From Gamarada debralockiae (lineage: Eukaryota > Ascomycota > Leotiomycetes > Helotiales > Hyphodiscaceae), in NCBI GenBank assembly GCA_002803225.1, contig NXFV01000733.1, positions 1 through 11,674 of the forward strand: DNA of 11,674 nucleotides, read 5' to 3'. Positions 1-8,868 of this stretch are shown here, one piece after another (position 1 is the first letter of the stretch; each line of letters opens with the position of its first letter). The translations under genes were made by a program, and so were the position numbers. The notes beneath the pieces were generated by a model. The model saw nothing but the letters and a program-made list of their open reading frames with translations. It made no database searches and was not told the DNA's origin.

Positions 1-231
1 CTTTGGCTTGAAGGGCATTTACTTCAAAGGTTCGGTTTTTTGCCAATGGAAATCAGGCAAAGGAGTGATCACGGAGTATAGGTCCTTTTCACTTGTCTCT
101 TCATTGAAGGATCTCCTCTGAATTTTCCCTCCAGACAGCCAACACGAGAATGGAGGGTACAGTCTCCAGACGCTGATCAACGTGTACGTGAGAACGGCCA
201 CAATGCCTAGTACGACTTTCCAAGAGTCCAT
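1..231 (-). pseudogene. DUF3445-family (haem-dependent oxidative N-demethylase-like) gene, 5' end, with in-frame stop; runs off the left edge
   Basis: The ATG at 231-229 opens 70 codons that start with a hydrophobic segment (about residues 5-22), probably a membrane anchor. They end in PLPDFHWQKTEPLK, then a TAA stop (21-19), then in the same frame MPFKPK up to the window edge. From memory of the family, fungal DUF3445 proteins carry a conserved PLPDFxWxxTEPLKxRPFKPK block, so the stop falls inside the conserved block and the reading frame resumes directly after it. The AAGTAAAT there could resemble a splice donor, but the conserved continuation argues against an intron. Family members are proposed haem-dependent oxidases; the substrate is unknown. 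A TATA-like box lies about 40 nt upstream. The gene is most likely inactivated, unless the stop is a sequencing error. The family call is fairly secure and the rest of the gene is outside the window. Confidence 0.6.
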
Positions 232-788
232 GGCGATAAGAAATTGGAATAATCATATGAAATTCTAGAGATATAAATTAATCAAAACGACAAACAGAGC
301 TGACGATGTTGATGGTTAAGAGTCGTCTCGAAATTTGTATGTGAGTAAAAATGCCCCGCAGCTAAAGTTGGCGTCGCTAACACTTGCCAAAAGAGGACGT
401 CAAAGATGGGGTGGCGCCATGTGATCGAACTTTTGAGAATGACATCCATTATACGAGTGGACAAAGAAGTGCGGAGAGAACGCAGAATTGGTTTGCCCCT
501 GGGGAGAAGAATGAAGCCAATAACTACTTATTTGTAGCTGCTTCCTCAACCCTGACAGCCACTAGGCCAGAATAGAAAGCTGAAAGCCCAATAAGCGTCC
601 CAAGCTTGAACAAAACCAATTATCCCAATGAACAGATGATGTTGAATCATCTTCCATATCAAAGGTTGTTGAACTCCAAACAGCCTCTACTATGACCTGA
701 AGCAGTCGAAATGGCAACACGGACTTGCAAGATTTAATAGCCAGCTCTGCCTCATCATAGCTGTGCCGGTTCCCTACTGTCACTCTCT
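232..788. other. Stretch without a recognisable gene between the DUF3445 start and the PKS relic
   Basis: This stretch holds the promoter region of the DUF3445-type gene on the left and the downstream flank of the PKS fragment on the right. Small open frames of 60-76 codons exist on both strands (for example plus 384-575 and minus 562-792), but I recognise no domain, motif or splice structure in them. The minus frame at 562-792 overlaps the end of the PKS fragment by a few bases. It could be more decayed coding DNA, but nothing supports a product. Confidence 0.5.
271..277 (-). promoter_or_regulatory. TATA-like box of the DUF3445-type gene
   Basis: On the minus strand the sequence reads TTTATAT, 40-46 nt upstream of the ATG at 231. 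Position and orientation suit a core promoter element, but the match is short in AT-rich flanking DNA. Confidence 0.3.
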
Positions 789-1385
789 TCAATTTCCTAG
801 GGTCGGCTCGCTCAGGGCTAAGGCACTATTTGCCGCGTGCAGATTGCTTGCTGGATTCTGAGATTTATTAGTATCCTCAGCTCCTGTTATCACCACTGGC
901 AAAACTTCAACCTGAAACTTTCTCTTCAAAGCCTCGATGATGACAAGAGCCAGTCCCTTTGGCGTTCTCGCCTTCGATGCCTCCAATATGCTGATGTCTG
1001 TGCCCCTAAAGCTACGTTTAAACCAGTTTCTCATCTCAAGAAGAATAAGAGAGTCTGCATCAATCTTTTCGAGACGCATCGAAGGCTGAATATCTTCAAT
1101 AGGTGTCATTGTGAGTGTGGAAAGTTCGGCGCAAATCTCTTTGACGAGTAATAGCCGTGAAGCCTCATCGTTCAAGAGGAATGGGTTTGCTTTGATCGAT
1201 AGAACGAAATCGTTTAACGTTCCAGTTGGGTTAATGGCAATATCGTTTTCAGAAACGAAAATATTGCGGTAAGCAGCCATGGTATCGGGTGGTATTACCC
1301 GCACGGTCACCTTATGGTCGGGCCGATACAGTTGCAAATCCATATTTGCGACGATCGGCCTTATCCTGCTCGATGAGAATAGCAA
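789..1385 (-). pseudogene. C-terminal acyl carrier protein end of a highly reducing type I polyketide synthase (5'-truncated relic)
   Basis: An open frame of 198 codons ends at a stop at 791-789. Its central part is a carrier-protein domain (about residues 78-155): a helix around KEICAEL, then the attachment motif DADSLILLEMRNW with the phosphopantetheine serine at about residue 112, then ISILEASKARTPKGLA. The preceding AAYRNI matches the linker that precedes the ACP in lovastatin-type highly reducing synthases. In an intact enzyme this is the end of a protein of about 2,300-2,600 residues; all ketosynthase, acyltransferase, dehydratase and reductase domains are absent. Upstream of about 1,385 the DNA codes on the other strand for a transporter, so the synthase is cut off rather than split by an intron. 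The frame has no ATG at its start, only a TTG codon. The ACP looks intact but cannot work alone as a synthase. The glycine usual before DSL is replaced by alanine. Confidence 0.75.
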
Positions 1386-1400
1386 AGCAACGCAATAGGG

Positions 1401-1872
1401 TTCAGTTTGGCCACGATCGGAATTGATGAAGGTGCGCTCTTTCAGGCTCCCTTATCTGCATTCAGGCAACCGCATCGGCCGGGCAGGAATGTTATGGCAA
1501 CCGCTCTGTATTCATTCTTGCGCGGGGTCGGATTCTGTTTTGGCATTGCTGTTGGAGGACCGTCCTTCAGAATTCCATGCCTCGCCATTTGAAGGATCTC
1601 AAGTTGCTGGCCGAGGTGGCTGCGATGCTGAGGCTTTCGATCAGGTGCTTCAACTTAGGCCGACGGACTCTCTAGAGAGGCACCAGTTCGTGTTAACATA
1701 CGTATGGAGTTTTCGCAATGTGTTCCAGGTACTCACTGTGATCCAGGGAATTGGATTATTGTCACCCTTCTTGATCCGGGACCGACCCATGAACATCAAA
1801 TTGGTTTCTGAACACTTCATCAGAAGGTATGGGATGAGAGATTCAGAAGAAGAGGCGCTTAGGCATGCGTGA
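1401..1872 (+). pseudogene. C-terminal end of a DHA2-type (14-TM) MFS efflux transporter, with two frameshifts and no 5' part
   Basis: Three plus-strand frames read in succession give one transporter C-terminus. The first frame (about 1401-1560) carries EGALFQAPLSAF and the helix VMATALYSFLRGVGFCFGI-AVGG, a block typical of fungal DHA2 toxin and drug pumps. The second (about 1562-1620) gives VLQNSMPRHLKDLKLLAEVA. The third (about 1624-1872) gives DAEAFDQVLQ, then the last transmembrane helix (VFQVLTVIQGIGLLSPFLI) and a short charged tail. Each change fits loss of one base. The N-terminal 11-12 helices are missing, replaced by the PKS relic in opposite orientation. Such pumps export polyketides and sit in their clusters, which fits the neighbours. 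This copy cannot make a working transporter. Confidence 0.72.
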
Positions 1873-2211
1873 GGTGGAGGGTGGAAGGTTGTTGTATGCT
1901 GACGTCGTGGTGTTTTCTCGCTCGAGATGGACGCGGCCACATTCGTGCCTTAGCACGTGATATCAATGAACCAGTTATAAAAATTTCCGTTAATTACGTG
2001 ATAGGTTTCGGTGCTCATAATGGATTGGTATTATTTAAGCTAAAATAGGAGCTGATTGGGGCAATATGAGTTTATACTATGCAAGTATTCTTGACAGCAG
2101 CCTTTTTCCCCATTCAAACCCCAAATAAGTGGTCGCTCTTAGATACCGATACAATATCAAATTAGAAGTCAAATAGAAAAAGCGAGAGGAATTATACTAT
2201 CCAGCAAGTTC
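1873..2211. other. Intergenic stretch between two convergent gene ends
   Basis: This is the shared 3' flank of the MFS relic (plus) and the MetE-like gene (minus). I see no coding potential. It contains a CACGTGAT E-box-type word at 1954-1961, common in fungal intergenic DNA, and AT-rich runs that could serve polyadenylation; no clear hairpin terminator is present. Confidence 0.5.
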
Positions 2212-3417
2212 CTAAACGGCATCTTTCCAAATCTTCCGAGCCAAGTCTCTGACCAGCGCCAGCTTTTCCCACATCCTTTCCTCTGTCATCCCCACTCCAC
2301 CGCCTTGACTCATACTAGCAAACCCGCACTGTGGACTTACACCTAGCGATTGTTGAACGACTTCTTCTCTCGTCTTATTCTGTCCTCTAGCGATGACATC
2401 AGCTGCAGCATTCACCTTCCCAACAAGATCCTCCAAATTCTCCAACTCAGGGTTCTTAGTCGACACCACGCCCAGCACAACGTTCTTCCCCAGGGGCAGG
2501 TGTCTCAGGGGCCCAAAGTCTCCGGCTCTGTCAGAGTCGTACTCCAGATAGTACGTTTCGTAGTCCAGACCCTGGAACATCTTTTTGGCGATACGTTCGT
2601 ACGATCCACTGATTACATGAGTCGAAGACGCCATGTTACCTCTGCAAAGATGGATGCCAACGTGTAGGTCTTTAGGCAGACCCGAAATACAAGCGTTGTG
2701 AGCCCAGATATAAAGATCCAGTAGCTCATCTGGGTCAATGCCATCGGCAGCACATCCCTCAAGGAACTCGTTCGTCATGAAGAACGTCAGGTTCGGGTCG
2801 TCGATCTGAATCGAGCGAAGGCCAGCAGAGTAGAGAGTCAGAAATTCGGCCTTGAAAGCCGCAGCTAAGTCTGTGAAGTATTCTTTGTCGGAAGAATAAA
2901 CAGAGGGGGAATACGCAGTCCCTTTGGCGAGTTGCATATGCTGCCACGTAGGGCTTGGTACCGTTAATTTGCCATCCTTCCACTGCTCCGGCTTCAAGAG
3001 ACCCTTCAAAGTCTCCCATTCTTCCAGGTACGGGCTCTTCACATGCTTTACTTTCCCAGTAGCGACGACGCCAGGACGTGTCTTAATACCTTGTCGCATC
3101 AGGGTGGCGCATGTGGGAAATTTCGTCCGGAATCCATCAGGTAACGGCAATTCGGGGAGGACTTCAAAGCCATTGATGTTCTCGAAGAATCCTCCATAGA
3201 AAATATGGCGCTCAAATTCACCAGATGTGATGGGCCGGATGGAGAGTGAGAGTTGCTTTTGCACTGCTCCCCCGATGGCTTGTTTGGTGAGACACTTGAC
3301 GTCTTCGGGGAGGTTTTGGGCGTACGAGGTAGTGGAATCGGATTTTATACGGGCTGAGAGGAGTTCATTGGGACGCAAAAGAGAGCCAATTTGCTCGGCA
3401 CGAAAAGGAGGCGCCAT
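2212..3417 (-). CDS. Stand-alone MetE-like enzyme (cobalamin-independent methionine synthase C-terminal type, UROD/MetE superfamily)
   Basis: An uninterrupted frame of 401 codons runs from the ATG at 3417-3415. The N-terminus has GSLLRP (11-16) and TSGEFER (64-70), both typical of the short YxjG/archaeal-type MetE proteins. QIDDPNL (204-210) is the conserved acidic motif, and the zinc-site candidates are His256 and Cys258 in GIHLCRGN, Glu292 in YLEYD and Cys364 in PQCGF. Full-length MetE is about 750-790 residues, so this is the catalytic barrel only. By family it should be a cytosolic zinc-dependent methyltransferase acting on a thiol such as homocysteine; the methyl donor and the true acceptor are unknown. 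No intron, stop or frameshift is seen, in contrast with the broken genes on its left. It is followed by convergent flanking DNA and lies 320 bp downstream of the P450 on the same strand, which suggests a shared pathway but not a shared transcript. A housekeeping role is equally possible. Confidence 0.85.
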   Translation of the reverse strand: MAPPFRAEQIGSLLRPNELLSARIKSDSTTSYAQNLPEDVKCLTKQAIGGAVQKQLSLSIRPITSGEFERHIFYGGFFENINGFEVLPELPLPDGFRTKFPTCATLMRQGIKTRPGVVATGKVKHVKSPYLEEWETLKGLLKPEQWKDGKLTVPSPTWQHMQLAKGTAYSPSVYSSDKEYFTDLAAAFKAEFLTLYSAGLRSIQIDDPNLTFFMTNEFLEGCAADGIDPDELLDLYIWAHNACISGLPKDLHVGIHLCRGNMASSTHVISGSYERIAKKMFQGLDYETYYLEYDSDRAGDFGPLRHLPLGKNVVLGVVSTKNPELENLEDLVGKVNAAADVIARGQNKTREEVVQQSLGVSPQCGFASMSQGGGVGMTEERMWEKLALVRDLARKIWKDAV

Positions 3418-3737
3418 TTCTGTTTGGTACTGAATGGTAGAATCGCCAAGTGAAGTTGGGATATTAGAAGGTGGGGGTGGTGCCCTCTAAATATTACCCC
3501 GCACTTGCTGTAGCGCCCCTCCTATTTTCCAACCCCTAATTTCGCTGTGGCTATGACCATTGCGTGTCGAGCATGTCAATCATTCTAGCATAATCACTAG
3601 AGTCAACACAAGTTGTGTTTCAGAAGGTATTGCGAGCAAATAGACTGTCAATTTTCTTAGCATTTATATCGCTCGTTGGAAGAAATGGTTGTTTATGATG
3701 ATTCCTCTCGAGCGATATCTTCTAATAGATCCCAAAG
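3418..3737. other. Intergenic stretch with the presumed promoter of the MetE-like gene and the P450 3' flank
   Basis: The 320 bp hold no convincing coding region. On the minus strand a CACCCCCACC tract (about 3470-3482) and an AT-rich word (about 3487-3497) lie 50-80 nt upstream of the MetE-like ATG and are candidate core promoter sequence. No recognised binding site was identified. Confidence 0.4.
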
Positions 3738-5586
3738 CTACTCCTGGCCTGATCTTACTCTCACTCTGACCCCAAGACTCCCCTTCCGTATAAATGGCGT
3801 AACAAAATCAGCAACCATATCCACATCCTCTCTTCCCGTCTCAAACAGTTCAAGAGTCGGAGAACTTTGCTTCCCCGTGCCATCATAGAGATCGTACTTT
3901 CGGAATATTCCTGCAACAATGAGATAGAGCTCTGAATATGCCAAGTTGATCTACAATTATTATTAGCCAGTGTACCCTATAGAGAAAAGCCGTGAACTTA
4001 CACCAAGACATCTTCGGGATCCTCTAGAAAATGCAAGTTGGTATCTGTCTAGCCTTGGATTTTCAAGGAATCTATCTGGGTTGAAAACGGACCAGGACGG
4101 ATAGATTTCTTCGTTCCGGGTTAGGAACGGAGCCGTCATACCAACAGGAGTCTTTCATTTTCTCGTCAGCCACAAATCGCTATTATTGAACAAGATATTC
4201 ACTCACTCCTTTGGTTATCACGTATTTCCTGCCACTCTTTGCATCTTCATAGAGCAGATCCTCATCAGGAGCAACTCTCTCTTGGCGAATGCTCGCTCCA
4301 GGGTGAAGTCGAATCCCCTCTTGGATAACAGCTGTCAAGTAGGGCAAGGCTTCCAATCGCGCCGATTCAGGCAGGGCTTCAGCGTCGGGCATCGCTTCTG
4401 CCAGTTCTGCTTTCAATCTCTTCAGGATCTCTGGATTGGCAAGAATGTGGTAAGTTAGCGCTGCAAGTGTGCTGGCTGTCGTGTCCGTTCCAGCACCAAT
4501 CAGAACTCGAGCTTCGTCCAGCAGTCGGTCGGTGACTTTTTCCGATTCGGGAAGATTTGGGTTATTGAGTAATCCGTGGAAGATGGTTGGTGCCATATCC
4601 TCTTCGGTCTTTGTCCTGTGGGCTTCTTTTACTGCGTCGATTTTCTTGGTCAAGACCTGCCCAAAGTTAGACGTAGTTTGGAGATGTCATTTGCCAATGT
4701 TAACTTACTTGAACCAGAATTAGAAACACCTCAATTTGAGGCCATATGAAGACCATGAATTTCATAGGCATTGCCCTCATAAAAGGTACCAGCCAAGGGT
4801 TCCAGCACGCAAAATGAAACCCTCTACCTGATTCGGTGAAGGCAGAGAAGAACGGCTCATTCAGATCCTCACGATCAAGATTGTTGGAGCTTTGACCAAA
4901 ACAATAGTCATAGATAACATCACTAGTCGTAGCACTGTAAAGAAGATTCATTCTCATTGGCTCGCCCGTCTTTGCGACTGCGGAAAGGTTTCGGAGAACC
5001 TTGGTTAAAGTACGTTGGAGGATAGGCTCTAGCCGGCGCACACTCTGCTTCGAGAAGAATGGGTTTAATGCGCCGCGGCGACTACGGTGTAAGTCGTGCT
5101 TTGTAGTACCAAGACCAGATCCAGGTGTCGCAAATCCATTGACTGCGATCTTGTATTTGTCGCGCCTCTTTCCTGCCGTCCCGAAGAGTTGATCCATATA
5201 TTCGGGGTCATTGATGTGCAGCACATCAGGCCGAATTCTAACAATTGGACCTGACAATTTTTGAGTAGCCATTGTAGAAGAGAGATTAGATGCACTGACC
5301 ATATTTCTTGTGCATCTCCTCGACAACCCAGATGTACTGGCCTCCCCGAGTGACATCGTAGTAGAATGCATAGAGTGAAGTAATTGCTGTTCATTGTCAG
5401 CAGAGAACGACAGACTGTATACTAAGGCGAACGATAACATGAGAAACGTTGAGACTGACCTGCAATTTTTGGCCCAGGAAAATTTGCGAGCGGGCTGAAA
5501 TATAACCGGTAAATGATGAGGCATACAATGTATAGTAAAAGGCATCCCAAGGCCACCAGAGTCTGATTCACCAGAGTGTTAGCCAT
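3738..5586 (-). CDS. Membrane-anchored cytochrome P450 (six exons, 522 aa; trichodiene-oxygenase/benzoate-hydroxylase-like)
   Basis: Exons on the minus strand are 5586-5460, 5386-5300, 5250-4709, 4656-4207, 4151-4002 and 3950-3738. They total 1,569 nt and 522 residues, a normal fungal P450 length. The introns (73, 49, 52, 55 and 51 nt) start GTCAGT, GTCAGT, GTAAGT, GTGAGT and GTAAGT and end in AG; several have CTAAC/CTAAT-like branch sites. Residues 8-30 form an ER membrane anchor followed by the hinge FPGPK (36-40). Diagnostic motifs are the oxygen-binding I helix GAGTDTT (306-312), ExxR at E365-R368, FNPDRF (425-430) and the haem loop FSRGSRRCLG (443-452) with ligand Cys450. It should hydroxylate or epoxidise a small molecule using an NADPH P450 reductase. 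The N-terminal half recalls secondary-metabolite P450s such as trichodiene oxygenase, but the substrate cannot be read. It lies beside PKS and MFS relics, consistent with a former tailoring enzyme. No stop or frameshift remains after splicing. Confidence 0.9.
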
Positions 5587-5965
5587 ACTTAATGAGTTCA
5601 ACACTTTTTGAATCGCTAACTTAATTGATTCAAGACTTTAAAGAAATGGCATCGTGGAAAAACAAGGACAATGAGCTCGTGTCAAATGGACTTTGTGGCG
5701 GCTGACAAGAGATTTTAGCGTGTCTGCGCAGTGCCTGATCAGGGGAATTGACCCGACGATTCCAAGTGATTGCCTTGACCAATCAGAATGACTCATTGGT
5801 AAAGCATCCGATGTTAGGATCGACGGAATGAATTCGATCCGAGACATGACATGAACCTTTTGAAACTCTGGATGACTTCGTTTTCAGTATTTTCTCTTGC
5901 TGAGAACTGTAACTATTTTCCTCTCCCTGCCTCCCTCCTTGCTATTATATCCTCAAATGTCGAAA
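5587..5965. other. P450 promoter region and flank of the downstream relic
   Basis: This is about 380 bp upstream of the P450. Apart from the short inverted repeat near the start codon I see no recognisable gene or motif. A minus open frame (5847-5638) and a plus open frame (5851-6087) have no recognisable domain. Confidence 0.4.
5608..5633. promoter_or_regulatory. Inverted repeat just upstream of the P450 start
   Basis: TTGAATC (5608-5614) and GATTCAA (5627-5633) form 7-bp arms around a 12-bp spacer, 22 nt upstream of the P450 ATG. It could be a dimeric regulator site or part of the leader; arms this short also occur by chance. Confidence 0.25.
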
Positions 5966-6677
5966 TCAGTATTCCACAATTCCTTCTTGGTCGACTCTTG
6001 GAAGAAAACAACATACACAAGGTGTATTTAATGGGATGGGCATCCTTTCAAGCGTCTCATCTCTCAGCTTTCTTGAGCTCTTTGTAAGCTCGTCGTTTTC
6101 ATCGCCTTCAGTGTTGCGAAATATCTCCAACTTCGCTTTCCGCTAATCCTAGACCTTATGAATTCCCTCGATGTGCGCCAAGATAGCATCAATAAGCTCC
6201 TCACGTTTGCCTCACAAGAGCTGGATTTTGAGCTGTCTTAACATTGGACTTTGCACTCCGTGACGGATAATATCGCATGCCAAATCGACGTTCCATCGTC
6301 ATTGTACAGCTTGAATAACAAAAATTCCATATCATCGTCTGTAATTTCACAAGATCTAAAACCGCTCTCCTCGCCTTCGCGGGTTCACTGAAATATTGAG
6401 TGATGGTTTTGGCTACCTAGTGAGAGGTTTCGCGCTAAACTGTGCCGTGCGAGATTCCTGAGGGCTTCGGGGTCTCTGGCTCTCCCAAGAACAAAGAGTA
6501 AGGAGGAAAGTGGTCATATCGATATGTCATGTAAAAATCCAGCGATGAAATACTTGAAAAAAAGATACCCCAAGAGAATAAAATTCGCGGGAGTTGGGAG
6601 TAAACACATCGCTGTTTGATCTCCAACGAGGTCAGAACATGTTGGAATCCTAAGCCTGAGACAGCAACATAAGACAT
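5966..6677 (-). pseudogene. Relic of an unidentified protein-coding gene with several TAG stops and frame changes
   Basis: Starting at the ATG at 6677, with a TATAAATA box about 53-60 nt upstream, one frame gives 80 codons ending GISHGTV, then TAG (6437-6435), RETSH, TAG (6419-6417) and VAKTITQYFSEPAKARR in the same frame. Near 6350 the coherent reading moves to a second frame (TDDDMEFLLFKLYNDDG), then near 6250 to a third (MLRQLKIQLL, TGA at 6214-6212, GKREELIDAILAHIEGIHKV, TAG at 6151, one codon, TAG at 6145, RKAKLEIFRNTEGDENDELT). The pieces are charged and helix-like, as in a soluble protein, but I recognise no family. All four TAG codons are what CAG (Gln) or TGG (Trp) becomes under RIP-type C-to-T change at CpA. 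The N-terminal third is the least convincing part. Two frame changes could also be unrecognised introns, but the stops inside coherent segments argue for decay. Confidence 0.45.
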
Positions 6678-7306
6678 ACGGTGATAAAACTTGAATTGCA
6701 GTTGTTATTCTACAGTGATACTTAGCCTGTATTTATAGGGAGTGAAGCCCTGTTGGCAGCAACCCTAAAGCCTGCAATTAGGCCTCCTTCAGGTCTCCTT
6801 CACTGTAGCCTACAGACTACAGCGCCACACCCCAGGCTTCAACAGAAGCAATGAACCCCGCCCAAGTTAGACAAAAAGACAACTTTCTTCACTCTAAATG
6901 CAACAATAAATTAGGTAATTTCCAACGGCCAATGGCCTCATACTTGTTCGGTGAATGAGACTATGAAAGAGCAGAGGATGAGGAGCATATGTCAGAAAGT
7001 GTGGCGAGCGTCAACTTCCTCAATGAGGCATTGAAATGGGCCATCAAGAAAGGGTAGGCTCGGCACCTGTGTAATTTTCTGGGTACAAGATATCAGACGT
7101 GCTTCCTGAGACTGAAAGGCATACAGAAGAAATGGGCTTCAGTCGTAGAAAGGAAGTGAGCGAATCTAACCTAGTATTCTCCAAATCTTCAAGTTGCAGT
7201 GTCCAATCACTGAATTAAAGTAAGTGATTTGAGGTCTATTACAAAACTTGAACTATCCTATGAATAGAAGTACTAGTCACCCTTTAAATCTATCAGCTCC
7301 CACATT
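6678..7306. other. Gene-poor stretch between two relics
   Basis: About 630 bp. Apart from the TATA box at the left, I see no identifiable gene. A plus-strand frame around 6968-7057 reads AEDEEHMSESVASVNFLNEA and ends in KKG and a TAG, then stays open for about 30 codons. This could be another decayed fragment, but no family is recognisable. Confidence 0.4.
6730..6737 (-). promoter_or_regulatory. TATA box upstream of the 5966-6677 relic
   Basis: The minus strand reads CCTATAAATACAGG with a consensus TATAAATA, 53-60 nt upstream of the ATG at 6677. It is a better match than most fungal promoters show and supports a former promoter for the relic gene. Confidence 0.45.
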
Positions 7307-8809
7307 TCATGTTCGGTCTCGGCATTCTCCAATGTCCTCCGCCGGCTCTAATCCGCCATCAAATATCAGCTCAAGCTCACTGTTCCTCATCTCACGAACC
7401 TTCACTATTTCTCTCCAAGTGCTAGCCATATCGACGCCAGCAGACTTGTTGCGCAGTCGTCCAGTTGGAATAGAGTTAACGGCAAGAACCAAAAGCTCTC
7501 CGATGGTATTCCAAGAGGAAGAGGTCCAGCCACCATAGATAATCAGAGGCGCGTGAACAAGAGCGATGGAGACATAGAAGAGAAGAAAGGCGGCTGACAG
7601 TCTGCTTGTGACTCCAGATAGGCTATATCCTTAGCCAAACTGAGATGCCTCGCAGTTATAGGGGAAATACTCGGAACTGTTCAGCACGTCTGGAGGATCG
7701 GGGCCCCATGGATCAGCCAAACTCTGGAAAAGACTTCAACATCCTAACGGTCACCGAGAGTGAACAGTCGATCGTTGGAAGCCGAGTTATATGCTCTTGA
7801 TAGCCCCTCCGCAATCGTCATAGATAGGACGGCTGCAACGCACTCTGTAGTGGAGCTCCAATCCGCTCCGACACAAGTTGAGAGCAGCGATGTCATGGGT
7901 GGTCTGATTAGTGTTGTTTCCAGGAATTGGAACATCCAAGGCTCGAGCCCAAACAGGATCGATGATAATTCGTGACGAGTTTGAAGCAACTGAACCGCGT
8001 AACAATTCCACCGGATCAGTATGCGGTTGGTGGATTATAGAATCTACTCTAGGTGTGATCCAATGCTCCGTTGGGATCCACCTAGCGTCCACTGTACATA
8101 CAGCTATACCCGAAATTATTAAAGCAACATCAAGTCCACTCACTATAGCAAGTGTCGCTGCGAAAATGGAATCAGTGTCGTTGTGTGAAGAGGAATTTCC
8201 CAGCACGTGGTAATCAACCCATTCGAATTGCATAGCGACGTAGGGAAGTGCGCTGTTTTGCTGATACACTTTGCCTTGTGTTGACGGATCTGGAATACTC
8301 CATAGATCTTGATATTGGTGGCCCCAAGGAGGAAGCTCCAACATCTTATGAGGCAGATAAATGACAGAAGCAGAATCATTCACACCCCTGATCTGAGAAT
8401 TCCACTCGCATTCCACCTGTACAAGAGGTTTAACTAGATGCGAGTGACCTTGGTTGTCCTGAAACGATGTCTTGATGTTTATGCTACTGCTTCGGAAGCC
8501 GGGAGAGAGATAAGAGGAAGTTGGCAAGCCAGGACCGTCCTCTGGTGATTCCAGGGATGGATCTATCGCCTCTAGAATACCTTCCCGGAAGTACGCCATT
8601 CCTATTGCGACAAAGTCCATGCCTGTGGAAGCCACACAAGAATATGAGGGCTTGGAACTATTGGCCGAATTCGTGAAAGGAGCCATAGTCAGAATGCGGC
8701 TTAGCTTTGTGCCGGGGAGGACTATGGTTGCATTTAGTGGCTTATTGGTTCCCAGAAACTGGCTGACATAGCTCAAGACTTCTGTATATCCGTCCGCTGT
8801 ACAGTGCAT
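7307..8809 (-). pseudogene. Relic of a fungal polytopic membrane protein of unknown function (CTVDARW / GWTSSSW type)
   Basis: The reading opens at 8809 (in frame to at least 8870) and contains many N-glycosylation sequons, then SGIAVCTVDARWIPTEHW. From memory, C(S/T)VDARW is a conserved mark of a large family of fungal membrane proteins of unknown role. Near 7910 the coherent frame shifts to give WSSTTECVAAVLSMTIAEGL and FTLGD. Near 7740 it returns to the first frame: SLADPWGPDPPDVLNSSEYF, a TAA at 7633-7631, then GYSLSGVTSRLSAAFLLFY (transmembrane) and IIYGGWTSSSWNTIGELLVL, ending in a TGA at 7309-7307. The C-terminal block again fits the family. Two compensating one-base changes and a nonsense codon mean it is not functional as read. 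The N-terminal membrane helices are absent; the gene is cut near 8,860 by palindromic repeat DNA. Confidence 0.6.
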
Positions 8810-8868
8810 TAAGCGGAAAATGGCACAGGCCGCGAAAGAATTACCATATGAGCCACAGGCTCGGCTAA

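Noticed and set aside
384..575. Plus-strand open frame of 63 codons in the left intergenic stretch
   Set aside because: It has no recognisable domain, no conserved neighbour frame and no sign of splicing, and open frames of this length are expected by chance here.
562..792. Minus-strand frame overlapping the PKS relic end, possible extra C-terminal domain
   Set aside because: It starts with a TTG codon, is in another frame, and shows no carnitine-acyltransferase, condensation or reductase motif.
1650..1940. Minus-strand open frame of 96 codons
   Set aside because: It is antisense to the well-matched MFS C-terminus and has no family signal.
1951..1964. 14-nt word TAGCACGTGATATC shared with 9574-9587
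   Set aside because: One exact 14-mer match in AT-biased DNA of this length is not far from chance, and no longer homology flanks it.
2350..3433. Plus-strand open frames across the MetE-like gene
   Set aside because: They are shadows of the minus-strand gene, whose zinc-site and acidic motifs are all in the minus frame.
5251..5299. Continuous reading through the second P450 intron
   Set aside because: The read-through lies in a different frame from the upstream exon; removing the 49-nt GTCAGT...CAG segment restores the conserved HKKYG-PIVRIRP junction.
7760..8213. Plus-strand open frames in the membrane-protein region
   Set aside because: They are antisense to the recognisable minus-strand relic and carry no motif.
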